From: Maricaulis sp048269565
Lineage (GTDB): Bacteria > Pseudomonadota > Alphaproteobacteria > Caulobacterales > Maricaulaceae
NCBI RefSeq assembly: GCF_048269565.1
Contig: NZ_JBLXIK010000006.1
Location: forward strand, 101,365-165,364
Length of the DNA: 64,000 nt
Direction: 5' to 3'
Positions 56,769 through 64,000 of the stretch are shown one piece after another. Made by a program: the position numbers and the translations under genes. Each line of letters opens with the position of its first letter. The stretch's first letter is position 1. Under the pieces are notes generated by a model. That model saw only the letters and a list, made by a program, of their open reading frames with translations, had not been told where the DNA came from and did not search any database.

Positions 56769-58048
56769 TATTTGACCTCGGCCGGCAGGCGGCCATGGCG
56801 CAGCAGATGCGAGATGATGAAGAGCGTGCCCAGCGCGACGCTGCCGGCCTCGTCGGCGCGGATATCGGTCTGGGCGTGCTTGCCACGCTCGCCGCGTTCG
56901 AGGGCGGCATGGATATCATCCTTCAGGGTCTCGAAATCGGTCATATTGGCCCAGAGATGAGCGATGCGCGCGTGCAGCTTGGTGTCGGACCGCGTCATGC
57001 GGTGCCAGCTCTCCTCGATCCGGGCGAAATACTCGGCATCGTCCAGGCTGGTCCCGGTCAGGCCGGCCAGCCAGACGAGGGGGAGTTTGGAGCGATAGCC
57101 GATTTGCGGCTTGCCGGGCTCGGGCAGGGGCTCGCCGAGGGTCTGCAGGGCGAGCAGCAGCGGGTAGTCGATCCCGGAATGGACCGAATGCGTGATGCCG
57201 GCCCACAGGCGCGGATTGATCTCGATCAGTTCGGGTGCGTGATCGGCCGCGCCGGTCCAGCGAAAATCGGCCTGCAGCGTGCCGGTCCAGCCGGACGCCT
57301 CGACCAGGCGCTGCATGGCGGGCTCGAACGGGGTGGCGAGCACGGTCTCGCGCAGGGCGCCGGCACCATTATGCGGCGGGTATTGTTCCAGATTGCGATA
57401 GGCGGAGAGGGCGAAGACGCGCTTGCCGTCGGCCATCGCGGTGACGCAGTAATCCTCGCCGGGCACCAGCGCCTGCAACAATTGCGTGCCCTTGCGATGG
57501 GTCAGCTCGTGTTCCAGCGCCTTGGCCGTTTCCACCATCAGCACGCCGCGCCCGCCATTGCCCTGCGCCGGCTTGATGATTAGCGGCGGGCTGTTGCGGA
57601 AATCGCCTTCGCCCGGCTTGAGCGGGGCCTCGAACACGTCGGTGACCGGGGCCGGCACATCCCAGCTCTCAAGCGAGCGCGCCAGCCGGTCCTTGGGATC
57701 GACCTGGTCAATCGCCTCCGCCGGCGAGGCTGCGATGACGACACCGTCGGCAAAGCGGTCGCGGTGTTTGGCCAGCAGCGAGGCGTCCTCGAATACCGGC
57801 ATGATCAGGACCGGGCCCTCACCGACGAATTCCCGGCTCAATTTGACCAGCGCCTCGACATAGGCCTCCGGCGCCTCGCCGGGATCGGGCACGCGCCGGT
57901 TGTCATCGCACAGCTTGGAAAAGCCCAGCACCGTCCACTCAACGCTGTCGACGCCGATCATCTTGCCGGCGACAGGCCGCAGCGACTGGCCCACGGTCAG
58001 CGCCATCAGCGAGCGGGCATAGGTGATGATGATGGTCGGTTTCGACAT
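56768..58048 (-). CDS. ATP-grasp ligase-like protein
   Basis: The 426-residue protein has an ATP-grasp core: I-I-K-P-A-Q-G-N-G-G-R-G-V (glycine-rich loop) and L-I-E-I-N-P-R-L-W-A-G for metal binding. The chosen start M-S-K-P-T-I-I-I-T has a purine-rich AAGGGCG upstream; the frame is open 14 codons further. It should activate a carboxylate with ATP and join it to an amine or similar nucleophile. The coupled downstream gene encodes a glutamine-amidotransferase-like hydrolase, suggesting a two-step amide-forming or recycling pathway. The substrate is unknown. Confidence 0.82.
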   Translation of the reverse strand: MSKPTIIITYARSLMALTVGQSLRPVAGKMIGVDSVEWTVLGFSKLCDDNRRVPDPGEAPEAYVEALVKLSREFVGEGPVLIMPVFEDASLLAKHRDRFADGVVIAASPAEAIDQVDPKDRLARSLESWDVPAPVTDVFEAPLKPGEGDFRNSPPLIIKPAQGNGGRGVLMVETAKALEHELTHRKGTQLLQALVPGEDYCVTAMADGKRVFALSAYRNLEQYPPHNGAGALRETVLATPFEPAMQRLVEASGWTGTLQADFRWTGAADHAPELIEINPRLWAGITHSVHSGIDYPLLLALQTLGEPLPEPGKPQIGYRSKLPLVWLAGLTGTSLDDAEYFARIEESWHRMTRSDTKLHARIAHLWANMTDFETLKDDIHAALERGERGKHAQTDIRADEAGSVALGTLFIISHLLRHGRLPAEVK

Positions 58049-58330
58049 GCGGGCGCCCTTGTGTGTCCGGGTGAGGGGGGAAACTAGCATGGATTCGGCG
58101 GTTGAAACGAATGCCCTCCCTGTCGTCTCCGCAGCGCGCCGGTGCGCTCTGCGGCAATCTGCAAATGCCTCTCACCCGCATACATACTGCGCTTGGCGGC
58201 GGTGTTTAAGGCCGAAACTGCTTGACCCCAATGGCCAAGAAGATGTGAGAATGCTTCCCAATAAGAGGCGGTTCCCAGGGGACGCGACCTCAGGCAAAAC
58301 CGGAGCACCGCTCCGAGGGGGAAGCGCGTT

Positions 58331-60127
58331 ATGAAGCCGACCAATACCGGCGATCCCGACTATTTCCACAAGATTGTCGATTGTCAGTGGGCCTGTCCGG
58401 CCCATACCCCGGTCCCGGAATATATCCGGTTGATCGCGCAGGGCGAGTTCACCGAGGCCTATATGGTCAATCGGCGCTCGAATGTGTTTCCCGGCATTCT
58501 CGGCCGCGTCTGCGACCGGCCATGCGAGCCGGCCTGCCGCCGCGGACGTGTCGAGGAGGAGCCGGTCGCGATCTGCCGCCTCAAGCGCGTTGCCGCCGAC
58601 CATCGCGACGAGGTCGCCCACCTGGTGCCGCAAAAGCCGGCGAAGACGAACGGCAAGAAGATCGCGCTGATCGGTGCGGGCCCAGCCTCGCTGACGGTGG
58701 CCAATGATCTCGCGCCGCTGGGTTATGAATGCACCATCTTTGAAGCCATGCACCGCCCCGGCGGGTTGATGATCTCCAACATCCCCTCCTTCCGCCTGCC
58801 CGAAGACGTGCTCGATGAGGAGATCGGCTATATCCTCAATATGGGCGTCGATCTGAAGCTCAATCACCGTATCGAGAGCATGCGCGCCATGCTGGCCGGT
58901 GGTTATGACGCCATCTTCATCGGTTCCGGCGCGCCCAAGGGCAAGGACCTCAATATCGAGGGCCGGCAGGAGGCCGACGCCAATATCCATATCGGCATTG
59001 ACTGGCTGGAAAGCGTCGCCTTCGAGCATATCGAGACCATCGGCAAGAAGGTTCTGATCATCGGCGTCGGCAATACGGCGATGGATTGCTGCCGCTCCTC
59101 GCTGCGGCTCGGCGCGGATGATGTGAAGGTGATGGCGCGCAAGCCGCGCGAATTCTTCAAGGCCTCGCCCTGGGAGCTCGAAGACGCCGAGGACGAGAAT
59201 GTCGAGATCCTCGTCAATCATTCGCCCAAGCGCTTCGTGACCGAGAACGGCAAGCTCGTCGGCATGGAATTCGAGCTGATGGAGTATGATCTCGACGCCC
59301 GCGGCAATATCACCGCGACGCGCACCACCGGCACCAAGATCATTCCCTGCGATGATGTCATCCTGGCGATCGGTCAGGAAAACGCCTTCCCCTGGATCGA
59401 GCGCGATATCGGGATCGAGTTCGACAAATGGGGCGTGCCCGTCGTCGACACCACCACCTATCAATCCACCGTCCCCGGCGTCTTCTTCGGCGGCGACAGC
59501 GCCTTTGGGCCGAAGAATATCATCTGGGCTGTCGAGCACGGCCACCAGGCGGCGATCTCGATCCATAAGCATTGCGAGAAGACAGATCTGGCGGCGCGCA
59601 TGCCGCGCGGCGTCAATCTCAACTCGGCCAAGATGGGCGTCAATGAGTGGATGTATTCCAATGATTACGAGCGCGGCCATCGCGGTGTGATGCCATTGGT
59701 CGAGCTCAAGGCACGGCTCGGCAATCGCAAGACCGAAGTGGAGATGGGCTATACCGCCGAGCAGATCGTCACCGAGGTGCAGCGCTGTCTCAATTGCGAT
59801 GTCCAAACCGTGTTCGATCCGCCCCTGTGCAAGGAGTGCGATGCCTGTCTCGATATCTGTCCGGTCGATTGCCTCTCCATCGTCGAGAATGGCGAGGAAG
59901 ACGAGCTGCGCACCCGGCTGAAGGCGCCGGCGGACAATCTCGACCAGGCGCTGTTCGTCTCCGCCCCGCTGAAGGATACCGGCCGGGTGATGGTCAAGGA
60001 CGAAGACCTCTGCCTGCATTGCGGGCTGTGCGCCGAGCGCTGCCCGACCGCCGCCTGGGACATGCAGGACGGTGATATTCTCATCCCTCACGTTGCCGAG
60101 GAAGCACGGAGCATCGCGGCCGAATGA
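58331..60127 (+). CDS. FAD/NAD(P) and Fe-S oxidoreductase (GltD-like) of a KorAB operon
   Basis: The 598-residue protein has three parts. Residues 1-90 hold GltD-type cysteines (C-Q-W-A-C-P; C-D-R-P-C-E-P-A-C). Residues about 105-420 are an FAD/NAD(P) module (I-G-A-G-P-A-S-L; G-V-G-N-T-A-M-D). The C-terminal part holds two ferredoxin-type clusters (C-K-E-C-D-A-C-L-D-I-C-P; C-L-H-C-G-L-C-A-E-R-C-P). It probably shuttles electrons between the KorAB enzyme and NAD(P) or another carrier. GAGGGGGAAG precedes the ATG, and its stop overlaps the korA ATG by 4 nt. Confidence 0.9.
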   Translation: MKPTNTGDPDYFHKIVDCQWACPAHTPVPEYIRLIAQGEFTEAYMVNRRSNVFPGILGRVCDRPCEPACRRGRVEEEPVAICRLKRVAADHRDEVAHLVPQKPAKTNGKKIALIGAGPASLTVANDLAPLGYECTIFEAMHRPGGLMISNIPSFRLPEDVLDEEIGYILNMGVDLKLNHRIESMRAMLAGGYDAIFIGSGAPKGKDLNIEGRQEADANIHIGIDWLESVAFEHIETIGKKVLIIGVGNTAMDCCRSSLRLGADDVKVMARKPREFFKASPWELEDAEDENVEILVNHSPKRFVTENGKLVGMEFELMEYDLDARGNITATRTTGTKIIPCDDVILAIGQENAFPWIERDIGIEFDKWGVPVVDTTTYQSTVPGVFFGGDSAFGPKNIIWAVEHGHQAAISIHKHCEKTDLAARMPRGVNLNSAKMGVNEWMYSNDYERGHRGVMPLVELKARLGNRKTEVEMGYTAEQIVTEVQRCLNCDVQTVFDPPLCKECDACLDICPVDCLSIVENGEEDELRTRLKAPADNLDQALFVSAPLKDTGRVMVKDEDLCLHCGLCAERCPTAAWDMQDGDILIPHVAEEARSIAAE

Positions 60128-61953
60128 AGGACCTCGTGGACACCATGGCGGATATCCGCATCAACGACTTTGTCATCAAGATCGGCAATGTGAACGGCAC
60201 CGGCTCGGCCAGCGCCAATGGCCTCCTGATGAAGGCGATCTTCCGCATGGGCGTGCCCGTGGTCGGCAAGAACCTCTTCCCGTCCAACATCCAGGGCCTG
60301 CCGACCTGGTTCGAGATCCGCGTCACCAAGGACGGCTATATGGCCCGCTCCGGCGCCGCCGATCTCGTCGTCGCGATGAATGCCGAGACCTATAAGCGCG
60401 ACCTCGCCGAAGTCTCGCCGGGCGGCTATCTCCTGTATGATTCCACTTGGCCGCGCCCGGAGCTTCATGCCCGCACCGACATCACCGCGATCGGCGTGCC
60501 GCTGGCGCGCCTGTGCAATGCCAAGTTCGACAATGCCCGCACCCGGGTGCTGATGAAGAATATGGCCTATGTCGGCGCCGTCGCCGGCCTGACCGGGATC
60601 GATGTCGATGTCATCAAGGGCTTGGTCGAGGAAATGTTCGGCTCGAAACCCAAGTTGATCGAACCCAATATGACCGCGATCAATCTCGGCCTCGATTATG
60701 TCCGCGAGCACTATCCCGAGCCGCTGCCGCTGCGCGTGCAGGCGATGGATGCGACCCGGGGCAATGTGCTGATCGACGGCAATACCGCTGCCGCGTTGGG
60801 CTGTGTCTATGCCGGCGCCACCTTCGGCGCCTGGTATCCGATCACGCCCTCGACCTCGCTGATGGACGGGTTCAAATCCTTCTGCGAGAAATTCCGCGTC
60901 GATGCCGATACCGGCGAGAAGAATTTCTGCATCATCCAGGCCGAGGACGAGCTCGCCTCGATCGGCATGGCGGTCGGTGCGGGCTGGAATGGCGCCCGCG
61001 CCTTCACCCCGACCTCCGGGCCGGGCATCTCGCTGATGAGCGAGTTCATCGGCTTTGCCTATTATTCCGAAGTGCCGGTGGTGTTGTTCAACGTCCAGCG
61101 CGCCGGGCCGTCAACCGGTCTGCCGACGCGCACCCAGCAATGCGATCTCACCTTGTGTGCCTATGCCAGCCATGGCGACACCAAGCATATCATGCTCTTC
61201 CCGGCCAATCCGGCCGAATGCTTCGAGATGGCGGTGCAGAGCTTCGACTTGGCCGAACGCTATCAGACGCCGGTCTTCTTCATGACCGATCTCGATATCG
61301 GCATGAATGACTGGATGATCCCCGAGCTCGACTGGGATGACAGCTATCAGCCCGACCGCGGCAAGATCCTCTCGGCTGAAGAGCTGGAAGCATTGCCGAA
61401 ATACTATCGCTATGAAGACCGCGATGGCGACAATATCGCCTACCGCACCGTGCCCGGCGTGCATCCCAAGGGCGCCTATTTCACGCGCGGTTCCGGCCAT
61501 AACTGGAAGGGCGGCTATACCGAGGACGCGGCCGAATACAAGGAAGTGCTCGACCGGCTCACGCGCAAATGGGAAGACTCCGCCGACGCCGTTCCCGGCC
61601 CGGTCATCATCGAGGCCAGCCAGCCGACCCGCCGCGCCATCATCTCGCTCGGCGGCTGTGACGGCGCCGTGCGCGAGGCGCTCGACCGGCTCGCCGAACA
61701 GGGCATCCACCTCAACTATATGCGCGTGCGCGGCTTCCCCTTCTCCGCCGAGGTCGAGGCCTTCATGGACAGTCATGACGAGATCTATGTCGTCGAGCAG
61801 AATCGCGACGCCCAGCTGCGCGGCCTGCTGATCAACGAGACCTCGGTCGACAAGACCAAGCTGATCCCGGTGCTCGATTATGCCGGCATGGCGGCCAATC
61901 CCGCTTTCATCATCGAGGGTGTCACCGCACACCTGACGGCCGAGGAGGCCTGA
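60124..61953 (+). CDS. korA: 2-oxoacid:ferredoxin oxidoreductase, fused gamma-alpha subunit
   Basis: The 609-residue protein has the gamma domain first (residues about 10-190; G-N-V-N-G-T-G-S, then G-G-Y-L-L-Y-D) and the alpha domain after it (Y-P-I-T-P-S-T-S-L; A-E-D-E-L-A-S; T-S-G-P-G-I-S-L; R-A-G-P-S-T-G-L-P-T). It catalyses CoA-dependent oxidative decarboxylation of a 2-oxoacid, probably 2-oxoglutarate, with the beta subunit. korB starts 1 nt after its stop. The substrate is inferred from the two-subunit KorAB form. Confidence 0.92.
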   Translation: MKDLVDTMADIRINDFVIKIGNVNGTGSASANGLLMKAIFRMGVPVVGKNLFPSNIQGLPTWFEIRVTKDGYMARSGAADLVVAMNAETYKRDLAEVSPGGYLLYDSTWPRPELHARTDITAIGVPLARLCNAKFDNARTRVLMKNMAYVGAVAGLTGIDVDVIKGLVEEMFGSKPKLIEPNMTAINLGLDYVREHYPEPLPLRVQAMDATRGNVLIDGNTAAALGCVYAGATFGAWYPITPSTSLMDGFKSFCEKFRVDADTGEKNFCIIQAEDELASIGMAVGAGWNGARAFTPTSGPGISLMSEFIGFAYYSEVPVVLFNVQRAGPSTGLPTRTQQCDLTLCAYASHGDTKHIMLFPANPAECFEMAVQSFDLAERYQTPVFFMTDLDIGMNDWMIPELDWDDSYQPDRGKILSAEELEALPKYYRYEDRDGDNIAYRTVPGVHPKGAYFTRGSGHNWKGGYTEDAAEYKEVLDRLTRKWEDSADAVPGPVIIEASQPTRRAIISLGGCDGAVREALDRLAEQGIHLNYMRVRGFPFSAEVEAFMDSHDEIYVVEQNRDAQLRGLLINETSVDKTKLIPVLDYAGMAANPAFIIEGVTAHLTAEEA

Positions 61954-61954
61954 C

Positions 61955-63007
61955 ATGACCTCAATGTCCAAACCGCTGATCGACAAGCATTTGCCGCGCA
62001 ACAAGCTCGGCCTGACGGTGCGCGATTATGAAGGCTCGATGTCGACCCTGTGCGCCGGTTGCGGCCATGACTCGGTCACCGCCGCCCTGGTCCAGGCCTT
62101 CTGGCAACTCGACCTGCCGCCGCACAGCGCCGCCAAGGTCTCCGGCATCGGCTGCTCATCGAAGACCACGGCCTATTTCATGGGCCAGTCCCACGGTATC
62201 AATTGCGTCCATGGCCGCATGCCCTCGGTCGCGACCGGCGCCAATGCCGTCAATGGCGACCTGCATTATATCGGCATTTCCGGCGATGGAGACAGTCTCT
62301 CGATCGGTTTCGGCCAGTTCGCCCACGCGATCCGCCGCAATCTCAACATGCTCTATGTGCTGGAAAACAATGGCGTCTATGGCCTCACCAAGGGCCAGTT
62401 CTCGGCTTCGGCCGATATCGGCACCAAGTCCAAGAAGGGCATCGCCAACGAGCAATCGCCGATCGACCCCTGCGTCCAGGCCCTCACGCTCGGCGCCGGC
62501 TTCGTCGCCCGCGCCTTTTCCGGCGACAAGAGCCAATTGGTGCCGCTGATCCAGGCCGCCCTGATGCACAAGGGCTTCGCCCTGATCGACGTCATCTCGC
62601 CCTGCGTCACCTTCAACGACCATGCCGGCTCCACAAAGAGCTATGCCCACACCTTCAAATACTACCACCCGCTGATCCACACCGATTTCGTCGCCCATGC
62701 CGAGGAAATCACCGGCGCCTACAATGAAGACGGCGCCATGACCGTCGCCATGCATGACGGCGGCACCCTGAAACTGCGCAAGACCGCCGACGATTACGAC
62801 CCGCGCGACCGCGCCCAGGCCATCGAAACCCTGCTGCTCGGCGACAGAAGCGGCGAAATCCGCACCGGCCTGCTCTACGTCAATGAAGACATGGCCGACA
62901 TGCACGCCGCCAACCATTTGCCGAAGACGCCGCTGAATGCGCTGCCGTATGAGGCGTTGACGCCGGGGCGGGCGGCGTTGGCGAAATTGCAGGGGCGGTG
63001 GAAGTAG
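61955..63007 (+). CDS. korB: 2-oxoacid:ferredoxin oxidoreductase, beta subunit
   Basis: The 350-residue TPP-binding subunit has C-A-G-C-G-H, G-I-G-C-S-S and the TPP motif S-G-D-G-D-S-L-S-I followed by E-N-N-G-V-Y-G-L-T-K-G. A further Cys lies in S-P-C-V-T-F-N. These match the single [4Fe-4S] cluster and TPP site of KorB. It is the last gene of the FAD/Fe-S-korA-korB unit. Confidence 0.93.
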   Translation: MTSMSKPLIDKHLPRNKLGLTVRDYEGSMSTLCAGCGHDSVTAALVQAFWQLDLPPHSAAKVSGIGCSSKTTAYFMGQSHGINCVHGRMPSVATGANAVNGDLHYIGISGDGDSLSIGFGQFAHAIRRNLNMLYVLENNGVYGLTKGQFSASADIGTKSKKGIANEQSPIDPCVQALTLGAGFVARAFSGDKSQLVPLIQAALMHKGFALIDVISPCVTFNDHAGSTKSYAHTFKYYHPLIHTDFVAHAEEITGAYNEDGAMTVAMHDGGTLKLRKTADDYDPRDRAQAIETLLLGDRSGEIRTGLLYVNEDMADMHAANHLPKTPLNALPYEALTPGRAALAKLQGRWK

Positions 63008-63018
63008 GGGGGGTGTCA

Positions 63019-63384
63019 GTGTCGAGCGCGACGTCGATCTCGGTCCAGCTATTGGGTCTCGCGACCGTGATGGTAATGATCTACATCTTGGCGCTCAATT
63101 TTGTCATCGGAGAAGACCTGTCAATCGGGAAAATTGCGCTGCTGGCGCTTTTCGTGTTTGCCGACATATCGATTTCCTGGGCTCTGCTGTGGCTCACCAA
63201 AAGTTGGCGCAAAGTCCTGCCGTATTGTCTGTTGGTGGCGATGGTTCTCGCCGTGTCAGTGACCCTCGCGCTGGCCCTGGTTCTCGGGATGAATTTGGCA
63301 TTCCTACATGTCACATTTTCGGTTCTTCCGGTTGTGGCGGCGGCGCAACTCATGATCCGGCTCGGAATGGCATGGATGGTGTGA
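63019..63384 (+). CDS. Small membrane protein, uncharacterised
   Basis: The protein has 121 residues from a GTG at 63019 (AGGGGGGG about 6 nt upstream); GTGs at 63013 and 62998 are in frame. Four hydrophobic helices are visible (V-Q-L-L-G-L-A-T-V-M; I-A-L-L-A-L-F-V-F; L-L-V-A-M-V-L-A; V-L-P-V-V-A-A-A-Q). Base composition is less GC-rich than korB. The function is unknown. Confidence 0.55.
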   Translation: MSSATSISVQLLGLATVMVMIYILALNFVIGEDLSIGKIALLALFVFADISISWALLWLTKSWRKVLPYCLLVAMVLAVSVTLALALVLGMNLAFLHVTFSVLPVVAAAQLMIRLGMAWMV

Positions 63385-63493
63385 CGGCGCTCCGGACGCC
63401 TTCTTTCGTAACACATTTCCAAATCAGTCTTTGTCAGAGTGAAGAGGTAGTGTGTTGCGGGCGCAGAAAGTCTGCCTCCCGCCAACACCACCC

Positions 63494-63622
63494 CATAAAC
63501 CTCTTGCCTGCGAGTGGGCCAGCCGGGCTCAACGGCGTCAAGGCCGCCTTCGGCGCCGCTTCGCGGGCATGCGCCTTGACGACGCTGAACCCCGGTGGCG
63601 AGATCCCGGCATGAGGTTTATG
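63494..63622. repeat. Large imperfect inverted repeat
   Basis: CATAAACCTC (63494-63503) is matched by its exact complement GAGGTTTATG (63613-63622), and GTCAAGGC (63537-63544) by GCCTTGAC (63573-63580). Between these anchors the arms are imperfectly complementary. The RNA would fold into one long stem. It is unrelated in sequence to the 190-bp element. Confidence 0.6.
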
Positions 63623-63671
63623 GCGGGGCCTGGCCCCGTGCCGGGGCCTTGGTGTTCGACAAAATCAAAAT

Positions 63672-63864
63672 TTGTCATCCCTGACGGATGCCCGGGCGCG
63701 CCAGCGATCCGGGCGTAGATCAGGGACCCAGACGCCCGACGGATGGCCACGGTCGTGCCGCGGCGTCAATTATTGGCCACCGCAGCCTCACGGGTTTCAC
63801 GTTGGCGGGTCTGGGTCCCTGATCTGCGCCCCGCATTCGCGGGGCATACGTCAGGGATGACAAG
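63672..63864. repeat. Long inverted-repeat element, copy B
   Basis: This is a second copy of the element at 42921-43112. The left arm is 63672-63731, beginning TTGTCATCCCTGACGGATG, and the right arm is 63811-63864. One base differs in the right arm (CATACGTC for CATCCGTC), and the middle is divergent except for ~14 nt next to the left arm. No transposase lies nearby. Confidence 0.85.
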
Positions 63865-63938
63865 GATGTGGTTTTTGGGGAAAGGGGCGGGTGGTGGATC
63901 GCCCACCTATCCAGCATTTTCGCCCCAAATCAGCGTCA

Positions 63939-63956
63939 TTCCAGCGCAGGCTGGAA
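63939..63956. repeat. Short REP-like hairpin
   Basis: TTCCAGC-GCAG-GCTGGAA is a perfect 7-bp stem with a tetraloop, inside a GTCATTCCAGC...ACCCAG context that I recall as a common dispersed repeat in alphaproteobacteria. Only one copy is seen here. Confidence 0.5.
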
Positions 63957-64000
63957 CCCAGATTCACGCACCGCCGCGGATCAAGATAGCGCAACCCCAT

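Larger units (their letters stand above)
63385..64000. other. Noncoding, repeat-rich end of the window
   Basis: No credible gene is seen in 616 nt. The stretch holds a large imperfect inverted repeat (63494-63622), a GGGGCC-rich hairpin just after it, copy B of the long inverted-repeat element (63672-63864) and a short REP-like hairpin (63939-63956). Confidence 0.7.

Noticed and set aside
58222..58250. A sigma-70 promoter before the FAD/KorAB operon
   Set aside because: TTGACC is present, but no acceptable -10 box occurs at 16-18 nt, so I could not support it.
58172..60091. A 639-codon open frame opposite the FAD/Fe-S gene
   Set aside because: It is an antisense shadow with no motif or RBS; the plus-strand frame has all cofactor motifs.

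Overview
The window is chromosomal DNA from a GC-rich alphaproteobacterium, most likely in the Hyphomonadaceae/Maricaulales-Caulobacterales area. The pointers are the gene content (TamA/TamB, DUF2849, DUF934 fused to a CysH domain, DUF3108), a SAM-II riboswitch in front of metX, and a KorAB module with a FAD/Fe-S partner. No sequence search was possible, so the taxonomy is inference. I saw no rRNA, tRNA, CRISPR array, phage or transposase gene.

Layout. 1-4618 (+): the 3' part of an AcrB-type RND pump, an SDR and an alpha/beta hydrolase. 4644-9204 (-): an envelope cluster of MscS channel, ZntB-type transporter, L,D-transpeptidase and MepK-like endopeptidase. 9326-15096 (-): tamA-tamB. 15298-16137 (+): a DUF3108-like protein. 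16405-20995 (+): a signalling cluster of a TIR-TM-TPR protein, a small unknown protein and a TPR/Rossmann/class III nucleotidyl cyclase protein; a Crp-type regulator (20978-21661, -) converges on it. 21909-26398: an M14 peptidase and an Uup-type ABC-F ATPase. 26564-31728 (+): MarR, an ABC ATPase and a large ABC permease fused to an M1 aminopeptidase. 31778-34747: two orphans and a PQQ sugar dehydrogenase. 34748-39042 (-): an RND pump with its adaptor. 39179-42886: a flavoprotein, a lysophospholipase-like hydrolase and glycerol kinase. 43139-45116 (-): gmhB-hldE for LPS heptose.

45202-54839 is a sulfur assimilation island. It reads siroheme synthase, DUF2849, sulfite reductase, DUF934-APS/PAPS reductase, cysteine synthase and ferredoxin reductase in one minus-strand operon, with a divergent LysR gene. 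metX-metB follows with its own promoter, a SAM-II riboswitch and an AT-rich dyad operator. Together these take oxidised sulfur to sulfide, cysteine and cystathionine. 54840-56049 is a repeat-rich accessory patch with a low-GC orphan and a VOC protein. 56064-58048 (-) is a translationally coupled ATP-grasp/glutamine-amidotransferase-like pair. 58331-63007 (+) is a FAD/Fe-S oxidoreductase with 2-oxoacid:ferredoxin oxidoreductase alpha and beta subunits. The end is noncoding and rich in inverted repeats, including a second copy of a ~190 bp hairpin element also found at 42921-43112.

The best candidate for an undescribed system is the TIR / small protein / cyclase cluster. The TIR domain keeps its putative NADase glutamate. 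The cyclase keeps both metal aspartates but lacks two canonical substrate and transition-state residues. Between its TPRs and the cyclase domain lies a Rossmann-like (SLOG-like) region. The adjacent Crp-type protein keeps cNMP-binding and TGTGA-recognition residues, and a near-consensus CRP site lies upstream of the TIR gene. This suggests a TIR-to-cyclase-to-Crp relay, with logic reminiscent of Thoeris (TIR plus SLOG) and Pycsar (class III cyclase).
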